From Thermoplasmata archaeon (GTDB lineage: Archaea > Thermoplasmatota > B47-G6 > B47-G6B > 47-G6), in the NCBI GenBank assembly GCA_003663565.1, contig QMTT01000001.1, positions 1 to 10,746 of the forward strand: a stretch of DNA of 10,746 bases, read 5' to 3'. This document shows, piece by piece, positions 1 through 6,604 of the stretch; position 1 is the stretch's first letter, and every line of letters starts with the position of its first letter. The notes below the pieces were generated by a model, which worked only from the letters and a program-made list of their open reading frames with translations, ran no database searches and was not told where the DNA came from. Made by a program: the position numbers and the translations under genes.

Positions 1-60
1 TTGCTCCCAATGGGCCACGGAATCTGATGGAGTGGCTGAGGGGAAGCCCGCGCGTGCTCC
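1..60 (+). mobile_element. Possible 3' end of a tnpB/omega-RNA-like IS605 relic (truncated by window edge)
   Basis: This short GC-rich segment lies between the window edge and the 3' end of the glycosyltransferase gene. In one frame bases 1-27 read LLPMGHGI then stop, which resembles the tail codons before the stop in the better-preserved tnpB relic ending at 7169 (DLLPMVEADVP, stop). Both begin with the bases ttgctccc followed by atgg one base later. Arms 13-18 and 32-37 can pair (GGCCAC with GTGGCT, one G:U on the plus strand). The 8-mer GGAATCTG (19-26) recurs at 10710-10717 in the relic at the far end of the window. That this is an IS200/IS605 right end is inference from these resemblances; the zinc-ribbon part would lie outside the window. 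Confidence 0.38.
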
Positions 61-97
61 TATAGTCTCGAAAATATCTTAAATACTACGCGCGGGC
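46..97. repeat. Perfect 10-bp GC inverted repeat with 32-base spacer
   Basis: GCCCGCGCGT at 46-55 is exactly complementary to ACGCGCGGGC at 88-97, while the spacer between them is AT-rich. It lies 7 bases beyond the stop codon of the glycosyltransferase gene, so on the minus strand it could fold behind that gene's 3' end. On the plus strand it directly follows the IS605-like segment and could be an expanded right-end hairpin. The complementarity is certain; the role is not. Confidence 0.6.
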
Positions 98-104
98 AAC
101 CACG

Positions 105-1268
105 TCAATGGTTTTCCATAACTTCCTTATATACATTGACGTGTTTAATCGCAGTCTTTTCCCATGAAGTAGCAAGGGCATATTCTTTGAGGATATCTAC
201 GTATACCTCGTACTCTTTTCTGTTTTCCATAAAATCAATAATCTTTTTAGCAATTTCCTTTGGATCATCTGGAACTCTTATTACTAGGTCTGGTGCTATC
301 TCATAGAGCTCTACAAGTCTATCTGTTCTAGTACCTATGATAGGCTTCATGCTTCCTAACGCTAGATGAAGTATGCCACTCACTGAAAACTTTCCAGGCC
401 TTGACCTATAAGGCATGACGATCAAATCAACGATTGCCAATAGTTTTTCGAGTTCTTCTTTGCTTAGGAACTTATGAATGAATGTCAAGTATTTCGGAAT
501 CCTACCATCGACTTTAATGAATTCAAAGATCTTTTCACTGTATTTTCCTTGTTCTATTCCGGAAATTATTAATCTAACGTCATATCTTTGGTTTACGATC
601 TCTATAGCTCTTACAAGGACATCAAGTCCTTTATCTATACGCAGGAATCCAGGAGATGTTATTAAAAAATCTTCATCATTAACTCCTGATAAATTTAGCT
701 CTTGAACAACATCATCTCGAGTTATTTTTCCAATGTACTCATTTATCTTTGTCCCATGGGGAATCCTATAGAGTTTTCTAGGATCCTCTATTTGAACTAA
801 TAGTTCGAATTCTTGCAAAGAACTATGTACGACCACGGCATCTACAGCTTTTAGTAATTCAATTTGATGCTTCACACGCTCTTGATATTCATAGCTTTTG
901 TGGTACACCGTGTGAAGCGTTACCAGTACTGAGTCAGCATACTTTTTGAGATTCTCTATTAGCTTTATGAACTTCGCAGATGAAGGAAATATTCCGTATT
1001 CGTGTTGTATATGTACCACGTTAAATGGTCCATTCTCCTTTATGAGCTTTATTAAATGGTCATATTTTGAAACCCCTCTCTGAAACGATGGTATGATCAC
1101 TTCTCCAAAGCGTCCTATATATTGATCCGTGTTTTTGAAATCCTTATCTGAGAAAACATATATTTCAGAGCCTCCACAAACGTTTCTGAGGCTTTCTATT
1201 AAATATGACGTGTACTCGGCTATACCACATGGTGTAGGTGGATATGTCGTTATATATGCTACTTTCAT
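105..1268 (-). CDS. GT4-family glycosyltransferase (GT-B fold)
   Basis: This 387-aa protein is expected to move a sugar from a nucleotide-sugar donor to an acceptor in the cytoplasm; neither substrate can be read from the sequence. The N-terminus (KVAYITTYPPTPCGIAEYT, residues 2-20) is the first strand and acceptor-side loop of a glycogen-synthase-like GT4 subgroup. HIQHEYGIF near residue 87 fits the N-domain. The C-domain has a donor-binding start (SPGFLRIDKGLDVL, about residues 205-218), followed by an SGILHLALGSMKPIIGT segment. The usual EX7E acidic pair of GT4 enzymes is not evident there, with Ser/Gly at the expected place, as in some relatives carrying the PPxxCGIAxY start. The ATG has a strong GGGGGTG ribosome site (1276-1282) seven bases upstream. 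It follows the GH130 gene on the same strand, suggesting related sugar metabolism. Family is confident; specificity is unknown. Confidence 0.88.
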   Translation of the reverse strand: MKVAYITTYPPTPCGIAEYTSYLIESLRNVCGGSEIYVFSDKDFKNTDQYIGRFGEVIIPSFQRGVSKYDHLIKLIKENGPFNVVHIQHEYGIFPSSAKFIKLIENLKKYADSVLVTLHTVYHKSYEYQERVKHQIELLKAVDAVVVHSSLQEFELLVQIEDPRKLYRIPHGTKINEYIGKITRDDVVQELNLSGVNDEDFLITSPGFLRIDKGLDVLVRAIEIVNQRYDVRLIISGIEQGKYSEKIFEFIKVDGRIPKYLTFIHKFLSKEELEKLLAIVDLIVMPYRSRPGKFSVSGILHLALGSMKPIIGTRTDRLVELYEIAPDLVIRVPDDPKEIAKKIIDFMENRKEYEVYVDILKEYALATSWEKTAIKHVNVYKEVMENH

Positions 1269-1371
1269 AATAGAACACCCCCACTAAACGATAAGTGCAT
1301 GTATTACCATGATCTCAACGAGAAACACTGAAATCAACAAGTATGTGATGTTAATGAATATCTGCGACTTC

Positions 1372-1391
1372 TTAGAAACAATGATTTCTAA
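1372..1391. repeat. 7-bp inverted repeat upstream of the glycosyltransferase gene
   Basis: TTAGAAA (1372-1378) and TTTCTAA (1385-1391) are exact complements around a 6-base spacer. They lie in the 228-base gap (1269-1496) between the GH130 gene and the glycosyltransferase gene. A TATA-like ATTTACC on the minus strand lies beside it at about 1391-1397. It could be a regulator site or a weak transcript end; AT-rich palindromes this short also occur by chance. Nothing else recognisable was found in that gap. Confidence 0.3.
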
Positions 1392-1496
1392 ATGGTAAAT
1401 AATGGAAAATTACTATAACATAATTCAAAAATAACCTTGACAAATATGAATCTTATCGAAATTGTTCAAATAATACTTATTCACTTTTTCTTAAGA

Positions 1497-2582
1497 TCAC
1501 TCTATTGTCGTCTTATCGAGCTCAGACATAAGAACATCCATAGGAATTTCAGCAAATCCTATGGCATAATCAGCAGCACCATATGCAATAATTAGCTTGT
1601 CATCTACCACAGCGTTCCCACATGGGAACACCACGTACGGCCTATCGCCAAATATCTCATAGAGTGCTTTGGGCTCCATTATATAATGTGGTGTCACGGC
1701 TATAGGCCTGGGACCCGTATCCTTATCGTACTTTATCATGGCAGCGAATACCCTATAACCTTCTATCTCATTGTCAATGCCATGTATAAGTATTAGGTAT
1801 GTATCTCGTTCGATCTCTATTGGCGGGGCCGCCCACCCTAATTTTATCTCGAAACCCTGTGGCTCTAGCATTATCTTAGTATCTTTTACTTCTATTTCTA
1901 CAGGATTCTTTTCGAAGCTCATATCAAGGAAATCATCTCTAGATATAATGCTCACAGTCAGGTAATAGCGTTCATCCATCATGTGAGGTCTATGGAATAA
2001 AAGAACGTCGCCAGTAGATGATCTAATTATGAACGCATCTTTATCACTTATAAGGATCTTCCTAAACCTTTTATCAAGCACTAACACAGCTTTTTTCTCC
2101 CACTTATTCAGTCGTTTGTCCACAGCCTCTGCGACTATTGGTAAAGTTCTCTCATATCTGATTGAAGGATTGAAGTAATTTATCCCTCGTCCCACGTATA
2201 CCATAAAGACTCTTCCATCTATTTCAACAACCCTTGGATCCTCAGTACCCCAAAGATCATACCTGATCGACGGATAAACTACTATCTCCGCTGAGTAGTC
2301 TGAGAAATTCATTACGTCCTCAGAGAGATCCTCTACAGGAATCTCCATCTTTAAGATAGCACTAACGTACATAAAGTAACCAAGAATTGCTCTAGGGAAC
2401 AAATAGACTATATCTCCTTTTATGACCATTGCAGGGTTAAACGCCGTAATAGGACTATCAACAAGATAGTTCCTTATGTGAATCCTATCTGGGGAGATAA
2501 CACCTATTCTCTTTGCTATATCCTTTGTCTCAAATTTTCTCTTCTGAGAGAGCTCTATAGCATTCTCAGCATATTGAAACAT
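1497..2582 (-). CDS. GH130-family glycoside phosphorylase/hydrolase
   Basis: This 361-aa protein matches the five-bladed beta-propeller GH130 family, whose characterised members cleave beta-mannosides, mostly by phosphorolysis giving mannose 1-phosphate. Visible hallmarks in order are FNPAMV (48-53), WGTEDPRV (111-118, holding the family's catalytic Asp at D115), KDAFI (181-185), FHRP (196-199), the GWAAPPIEI phosphate/substrate loop (249-257) and FPCGNAVVDD...AYGAAD (319-338). No signal peptide is seen, so it is probably cytoplasmic. The ATG has AGGTGA (2589-2594) six bases upstream. The GT4 gene lies downstream on the same strand, so the pair may build and recycle a mannose-containing glycan or solute; that is inference. 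Mannan phosphorylase, mannosyl-glucose phosphorylase and mannosidase cannot be told apart by eye. Confidence 0.85.
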   Translation of the reverse strand: MFQYAENAIELSQKRKFETKDIAKRIGVISPDRIHIRNYLVDSPITAFNPAMVIKGDIVYLFPRAILGYFMYVSAILKMEIPVEDLSEDVMNFSDYSAEIVVYPSIRYDLWGTEDPRVVEIDGRVFMVYVGRGINYFNPSIRYERTLPIVAEAVDKRLNKWEKKAVLVLDKRFRKILISDKDAFIIRSSTGDVLLFHRPHMMDERYYLTVSIISRDDFLDMSFEKNPVEIEVKDTKIMLEPQGFEIKLGWAAPPIEIERDTYLILIHGIDNEIEGYRVFAAMIKYDKDTGPRPIAVTPHYIMEPKALYEIFGDRPYVVFPCGNAVVDDKLIIAYGAADYAIGFAEIPMDVLMSELDKTTIE

Positions 2583-2588
2583 CAGGCT

Positions 2589-2639
2589 TCACCTAGATGC
2601 AGTGCTATATTCTTACTTTAGTGAGTTCACTTATTTAAC
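2589..2639 (-). promoter_or_regulatory. Promoter and ribosome site of the GH130 gene
   Basis: On the minus strand GTTAAATAAG (2630-2639) is a good archaeal TATA box. A transcript starting about 25 bases downstream would carry a short leader with AGGTGA at 2589-2594 before the ATG. This supports an independent transcript for the GH130 gene, and perhaps GH130 plus the glycosyltransferase. Confidence 0.5.
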
Positions 2640-2681
2640 TGTTTACCTGTTTTTCTCTTACTTACTGTAATAGTAAAGTAA

Positions 2682-2846
2682 TCTTTACATTCCGTTTGTC
2701 CCTACCGCTTCTTTTTGTTTAAAACTGTAGCGAATTGTGTCTACAGTAGGGACTTCCACCTCACCCACAAGGACGGGAGCAGTGCTCCAAATGGCGTATG
2801 GCACAGAGGGAAGCTCACGATGACAATGAATCCCGGCTATGGTTAG
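2682..2846 (+). pseudogene. tnpB zinc-ribbon/C-terminal relic (IS200/IS605)
   Basis: An open frame between stops at 2679 and 2844 encodes a decayed TnpB C-terminus. HSVCPYR (2688-2708) and NCVYSRD (2733-2753) resemble the two CxxC knuckles of the TnpB zinc ribbon followed by the conserved RD, but the second Cys of each pair is lost. Each loss is one base from a Cys codon (CGC for TGC at 2706, AGT for TGT at 2745). The tail continues with LTHKDGSSAPNG and ends LTMTMNPGYG before TAG. No start codon, RuvC domain or upstream tnpB body is present, since the GH130 promoter begins about 40 bases before it. It is therefore a non-coding fragment with 3' sequence intact. The match is by eye; a profile search would settle it. 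Confidence 0.55.
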
Positions 2847-2885
2847 CAAAAGCTAATTATAGCTGGGAAGAGGAGCAACGCTTAG
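2741..2885 (+). ncRNA. Candidate structured RNA (omega-RNA-like) in tnpB relic
   Basis: This segment overlaps the 3' part of the tnpB relic and reaches almost to the stop of the PEP carboxykinase gene. It contains GGAGC/GCTCC (2776-2780 with 2784-2788, three-base loop) and a long stem, 2831-2847 with 2852-2868, of 17 bp around an AAAA loop. Three of those pairs are G:U when read as plus-strand RNA and would be C/A mismatches in a minus-strand RNA, so any selected RNA is plus strand. Omega RNAs of IS605 elements arise from the tnpB 3' end, which fits. A TATA-like TTTAAAA at 2718-2724 could start it near 2750. Transcription and exact ends are unknown. Confidence 0.45.
2831..2868 (+). repeat. 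17-bp hairpin with AAAA loop
   Basis: The left arm 2831-2847 pairs continuously with the right arm 2852-2868. There are 14 Watson-Crick pairs and three G:U pairs (2835 with 2864, 2841 with 2858, 2842 with 2857). It lies 23 bases from the PEP carboxykinase stop codon. Read on the minus strand the same positions are C/A mismatches, so it is a poor terminator for that gene. Confidence 0.8.
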
Positions 2886-2890
2886 GTAGA

Positions 2891-4777
2891 TCACTCATAA
2901 TCAAAACTTTCTAAGGTAAATGGTGAAATATAGTCTCCAAGATGCTCTCTTACCTTAATAAGTCTCTTTCTTTCGGCTTCTAGCACTTCGAAGACTTCTT
3001 TAGGTATCCTTCCTCCAACATCTCTGTAGATCTTTATTATCCTATCTACTTTAGAAAGATTCTCTGGTATTCTTATCGTGAACTGTTTTTCATAGGCCTC
3101 TTTCGAGTATTCCTTATTGAGAACTCGCTTGAAGAGCTCCCTGAGATCCTCATATCTTGGGATGTATCCAATAGGAGTCCACACTGCGCCTACATCATCG
3201 TGCACTCTAAGTTCCATCCACTTAAGCCATACTGCTTTATCAACTTTGTCATTGATGTAGTTCCCGTGTTCATCCCTAAGGAAGTAGTTTACTGCGAATA
3301 TCTTTGGCTTTTTCTTAAGTTTCTTACCGAATTCAAGATAGTTCCTCAAGTAATCTCCAATGTGAACTGAAAGGAAGTCTCTTATGGCCATTGGATTAAA
3401 CTCCCTAACACCCTCTTTGCCGAGAGTAGCGGCTGTGGTCTCAGACTCCAAAGCAGCGCCCTTAGTGATAACACCATGTTCCCAATTGAAGGCCTCACAA
3501 ACAGGGGGCCATGTGTCAGGATCCCTTCCACCAAATATTATGCCTCCTAGAGGAACTCCTTCGGGAGCGTTTAGGGCTTCTTTGTCAAGGTTCTTGAAGG
3601 CCTCTAGCCTTACAGTGAATCTTGCGTTCTTGTGAGCAGGAGGCACCTCTTTTCCATCAGGTCCTATCTTACCTTTCCACCACTTCCCTGAGAAATTCTC
3701 GCCTTCTTCTGGCAATTCTATACCCATCCCTATCCAATACGGTTTCCCATTATGTACTAATACATTTGAGAATATGATCTCATTTGGCGAATGAAGCACT
3801 TCCCATATTATAGGATCATCTACGGGATTTATTCCAGTTATTATCCCAAAAACTCCTTGTTCAACGTTTACAGCCCTCGCCTCTCCGTTTATTTCCTTTA
3901 TAAATGCTAGGTCATCTCCAACGATGTTCTCGTGAGGCATAGTACATGTGGAAGTCTTCCCACACATTGATGGGAATGCTCCTGTGAAGTACGTTTTTCT
4001 ACCGTTTGGACCATTTACTCTCATTAAGAACATATGTTCTGATAACCATCCTTCCATCACGGCTCTTCTTATTGTCAGCCTGAATGCCAGCTTTTTTAAT
4101 CCCATGCTATTACCGCCATACTGCGTGTTCACTGAATACACGGTTTCAGACTCTAGATCTATGTATATCCTTCTCTTATCAATGTTTTTACTAGTCTTCC
4201 TCTCATCAAGCTCTCCAGCAGAATGAACGAACTTCAGGAATCTTGCATTTCTTCCCAAGCGTACGAACTCCTCATAGCCCTTCCTATAGAGTATGAATTC
4301 AGAGTGAGCTACATAGGCTGAGTCCGTCATCTGCACAGCAGGTATGGTAAACGGAGACTTATTAGGTCCTAAAACGAAGAAACAGATAAAGACTTCTTTG
4401 CCACGCATTATTCCATCCATTATCTCATATATCTCCTTAAGTCCTTCTTCTCTTGGCATCGTATTTACGTAGGGTATCTCAACACCTGAAGGCACTAAAA
4501 TCTTTGTGTTCTTTCTATCTCTTGCCTGATCGAAATATCCATCAAAGTGCACAGTATGACCAGGGGTTCTCAATGGGCTTTCTTCTCCGTATTCTATGGC
4601 CTTTTTTCTTACGTACTCCTCGTCTTCAGGGCTATCACTACACACGTATATTTTCGATGGTTTACAAAGGTCTATATACTTAGCAATAAATGCGTGAAGC
4701 TCTGGGTTATCTATCCTTGCGAGCTTTTCAAAGTGATCCCTCTTAAGTATTTTTTTCAGATACTCAAGTGCATCCAT
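2891..4777 (-). CDS. pckG: Phosphoenolpyruvate carboxykinase (GTP)
   Basis: This enzyme interconverts oxaloacetate plus GTP with PEP, CO2 and GDP in the cytosol, linking C4 acids to gluconeogenesis, or running anaplerotically. Its 628 aa match the GTP family. It has the PEP/substrate loop YGGNSMGLKK (220-229) with the metal-site Lys, GWLSEHM (243-249) with the metal-site His, and the kinase loop AFPSMCGKTS (267-276) with the hallmark reactive Cys272. The metal-binding GDDLAF (287-292), the nucleotide-side FGGRDPDTWPP (415-425) and NYFLRDEHGNY (about 497-507) follow. The start is ATG with GAGGTG (4785-4790) seven bases upstream. It is last in a minus-strand gene run, 49 bases after the eIF2B-like gene. 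A TATA-like TTATACTTAA (4804-4813, minus) could give it its own transcript. No defects are seen. Confidence 0.97.
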   Translation of the reverse strand: MDALEYLKKILKRDHFEKLARIDNPELHAFIAKYIDLCKPSKIYVCSDSPEDEEYVRKKAIEYGEESPLRTPGHTVHFDGYFDQARDRKNTKILVPSGVEIPYVNTMPREEGLKEIYEIMDGIMRGKEVFICFFVLGPNKSPFTIPAVQMTDSAYVAHSEFILYRKGYEEFVRLGRNARFLKFVHSAGELDERKTSKNIDKRRIYIDLESETVYSVNTQYGGNSMGLKKLAFRLTIRRAVMEGWLSEHMFLMRVNGPNGRKTYFTGAFPSMCGKTSTCTMPHENIVGDDLAFIKEINGEARAVNVEQGVFGIITGINPVDDPIIWEVLHSPNEIIFSNVLVHNGKPYWIGMGIELPEEGENFSGKWWKGKIGPDGKEVPPAHKNARFTVRLEAFKNLDKEALNAPEGVPLGGIIFGGRDPDTWPPVCEAFNWEHGVITKGAALESETTAATLGKEGVREFNPMAIRDFLSVHIGDYLRNYLEFGKKLKKKPKIFAVNYFLRDEHGNYINDKVDKAVWLKWMELRVHDDVGAVWTPIGYIPRYEDLRELFKRVLNKEYSKEAYEKQFTIRIPENLSKVDRIIKIYRDVGGRIPKEVFEVLEAERKRLIKVREHLGDYISPFTLESFDYE

Positions 4778-4784
4778 AATTCTA

Positions 4785-4813
4785 CACCTCTCTATGTAGA
4801 GGATTAAGTATAA
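4785..4813 (-). promoter_or_regulatory. Possible internal promoter and ribosome site of pckG
   Basis: In the 49-base gap before pckG the minus strand carries a TATA-like TTATACTTAA (4804-4813) and the ribosome site GAGGTG (4785-4790). CCTCT/AGAGG arms (4787-4791 and 4798-4802) flank and overlap the ribosome site and could form a small 5-bp hairpin. A start about 25 bases below the TATA element would leave almost no leader, so the two signals suit alternative transcripts: a readthrough operon message using the ribosome site, or a near-leaderless one. Confidence 0.35.
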
Positions 4814-4826
4814 CTTAACAGGTCCC

Positions 4827-5666
4827 TTAAAGTGGTTTCACAATATCCCTTTCAGTCAAGATAGCAGTGACCAATCTACTTGGTGTCACATCAAAAAGAA
4901 TGTTTCTCACGGCTTTCCCTTGAACAGTCAGTTCCCTTTCCATGAGCTCCAATTCCTCTCCATGGTTTATTATGGGATGAAACTTGAACCTCTCTGCAAG
5001 AACGTAAAAAGGAACACTGTAATAATTTGCAGACAGTGCTAATAGGAACGTTCCTGCCTTATTTATTACATCCAACCTCCTCGTTATACAATCTGCACCG
5101 ACAACCACGACATCAGCCCTTTTGATCATGAGACCCATTTGTGCATCTGTTATTATCTCATACTTAATTCCAAGGTCTTCAAGTTCATTTGCGAGATGTA
5201 TTCCTTCAAAGTCAGGTCTTGACTCCGTTAATATAACTTCAAAGCTTATGTCCATAGATGAAAGCTTCTTAAACAGCTCCAGAACAGCAGAAGAATAAGA
5301 GTGTGTCATGAACACTACTTCTGAGGGGATCTCAATATTTTTAATAAATATTTCTGCTGTTTTTGATTTCGCACTTTGTATCTCAGTGAGATAATCCTTT
5401 AGTCTTTTGAGAATAACGTCTTTGTCATCTATTTCCCTCACAAGCTTCATAACGTGGTCTGATACGTTATATATTGGCGCAACAGTAGGAAAAAGTCTCA
5501 CAATTTCATTAGACAGTCTAACAATCTCCTTATTACTTATGTTCTCTTCTATAAGTGCAATATAAAACTCAACACATTTCTCAGCAAGATAACTTGCACC
5601 CTTTATCTTCTCAGAGATCATACTGTTCAGAATCTCCTCAGCTCTTTGAGGCAACTTTAATAACAT
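4827..5666 (-). CDS. eIF2B alpha/beta/delta-like family protein (aIF2B / sugar-phosphate isomerase superfamily)
   Basis: This 279-aa protein has a helical N-terminal half (1-110) and a Rossmann-like C-terminal half. That half carries the superfamily signatures TESRPDFEG (147-155), GADCIT...DVINKAGT (190-206) and FDVTPSRLVTAILTE (258-272). The superfamily includes eIF2B regulatory subunits, archaeal aIF2B, ribose-1,5-bisphosphate isomerase and methylthioribose-1-phosphate isomerase. The Cys that serves the isomerases aligns by eye with S123 in THSYSS (121-126), a form more like eIF2B-alpha, so isomerase activity is doubtful. It may bind a nucleotide or sugar phosphate in a regulatory role. The ATG has GGAGGT (5672-5677) just upstream, in the last codons of the preceding membrane-protein gene, implying coupled translation. 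Superfamily is sure; exact function is open. Confidence 0.85.
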   Translation of the reverse strand: MLLKLPQRAEEILNSMISEKIKGASYLAEKCVEFYIALIEENISNKEIVRLSNEIVRLFPTVAPIYNVSDHVMKLVREIDDKDVILKRLKDYLTEIQSAKSKTAEIFIKNIEIPSEVVFMTHSYSSAVLELFKKLSSMDISFEVILTESRPDFEGIHLANELEDLGIKYEIITDAQMGLMIKRADVVVVGADCITRRLDVINKAGTFLLALSANYYSVPFYVLAERFKFHPIINHGEELELMERELTVQGKAVRNILFDVTPSRLVTAILTERDIVKPL

Positions 5667-5668
5667 TT

Positions 5669-6121
5669 CTAGACCTCCTGACGCACTATCTTGCTTTCTA
5701 CGAATGCAATTATGGACGTAAGAAGTGGTACAACAAACCCGAATGCTACTATAGGATATAGGACTAGTCTAATATCTGCCTCGTAGTATATGCTTGTCCC
5801 TTGGTACTCTATATATCCACTCACGATCCCTCCCTTTAACACTGAAAGAAATACATACAGTATAATCACTCCCTGAAACATCAAAACAAGAATACGCATA
5901 GGGGTTCTTCCTGAAACCCTATCAACAAAATATATGAAGAAGAATGCCACAAAACCTCCATAAAAAACCGTATGTGGCATGGGTATGTTCTCTACAAACA
6001 ATGAGAGAACCATGTAGGGGATGTAAACGAATCCCAAATACGCTATCGTAGAATCCACAAGAGCCAATACAAGAGCTTTCACAACAGTTCTCAGAGGAGA
6101 TCTCACTTCCTTATCTTGCAT
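5669..6121 (-). CDS. Four-helix integral membrane protein, unknown function
   Basis: I do not recognise this family. From the ATG at 6121 it is 150 aa, with hydrophobic segments at about 12-45 (long, perhaps two helices joined at a Pro), 50-67, 76-96 and 117-141. Basic residues lie between segments 2 and 3 (DRVSGRTPMR). A longer form of 163 aa from TTG at 6160 is open, but it overlaps the preceding gene by 20 bases and has no ribosome site. The ATG form has GGGAG about 12 bases upstream and starts just after the preceding stop, so I prefer it. Its 3' end contains the ribosome site of the eIF2B-like gene. It probably forms a membrane complex with the two small upstream membrane proteins, judged only from gene order. 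Confidence 0.68.
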   Translation of the reverse strand: MQDKEVRSPLRTVVKALVLALVDSTIAYLGFVYIPYMVLSLFVENIPMPHTVFYGGFVAFFFIYFVDRVSGRTPMRILVLMFQGVIILYVFLSVLKGGIVSGYIEYQGTSIYYEADIRLVLYPIVAFGFVVPLLTSIIAFVESKIVRQEV

Positions 6122-6140
6122 GTCTTCTTCACTCTCCCAG

Positions 6141-6584
6141 TCAAAGTATTGGCACTTCAAATGTCATTTTAAATGGCAAGAACCCAGAGATATTCATTCT
6201 TATGGAGACCCTCGCTGTAAAGGACTTTGGAAAACCCTTTAAGTATAGTGTAAGGTTCCTTTCAACACTCTCTTGTGGAGATAAACTCCCAATGTACACC
6301 TTGATGATCTTGCTATATGTCCTGTCGTCAATTGTCGTATAGTTACACTGTATTTCGACAAATATATCCGTTATTTTTACCCTCCCGTTGTTAAACCCAC
6401 ATACTGTGAAATTTATCACAATACTGTCATTTTCAAGCCTTGATATTACTATGTTCCTAAGAGATATGTCAAATTTTCCACCCTTGGCATCCTCAATGAA
6501 AGTATATAGTGGATATCCTATTACTACAAGGGATATTATCATAATAGTAGCAGAAGTAACAGACAAGAAGGTAGTATACCTCAC
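6141..6584 (-). CDS. Membrane-anchored exported protein with beta-rich domain, unknown function
   Basis: This 147-aa protein has one N-terminal hydrophobic segment (about 8-28), an uncleaved anchor or signal sequence. It is followed by a beta-rich, presumably extracytoplasmic domain. The domain carries five N-glycosylation sequons (N52, N58, N81, N110, N131) and two Cys (62 and 80) that could form a disulfide. The alternating polar/hydrophobic pattern (SIVINFTVCGFNNGRVKI) looks like an immunoglobulin-like or LEA-like sandwich of archaeal surface proteins, but I cannot name the family. The start is GTG with GGTGAT close upstream. It sits between two polytopic membrane-protein genes, overlapping neither if the downstream gene starts at 6121. 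A surface or pseudoperiplasmic partner of those proteins is inferred. Confidence 0.72.
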   Translation of the reverse strand: MRYTTFLSVTSATIMIISLVVIGYPLYTFIEDAKGGKFDISLRNIVISRLENDSIVINFTVCGFNNGRVKITDIFVEIQCNYTTIDDRTYSKIIKVYIGSLSPQESVERNLTLYLKGFPKSFTARVSIRMNISGFLPFKMTFEVPIL

Positions 6585-6604
6585 AGGATCACCTACAGTG
6601 CTTA

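Noticed and set aside
1269..1496. Possible gene or RNA in the gap before the glycosyltransferase gene
   Set aside because: No conserved frame or strong structure beyond one 7-bp inverted repeat; the sequence is simply AT-rich.
3384..4807. Several plus-strand open frames opposite pckG (for example 3384-3635, 3948-4226, 4547-4807)
   Set aside because: They are antisense shadows of a strongly conserved enzyme gene.
6122..6160. Extended N-terminus of the four-TM protein from TTG at 6160
   Set aside because: It would overlap the preceding gene without a ribosome site; the ATG at 6121 follows that stop and has GGGAG upstream. The longer form is not excluded.
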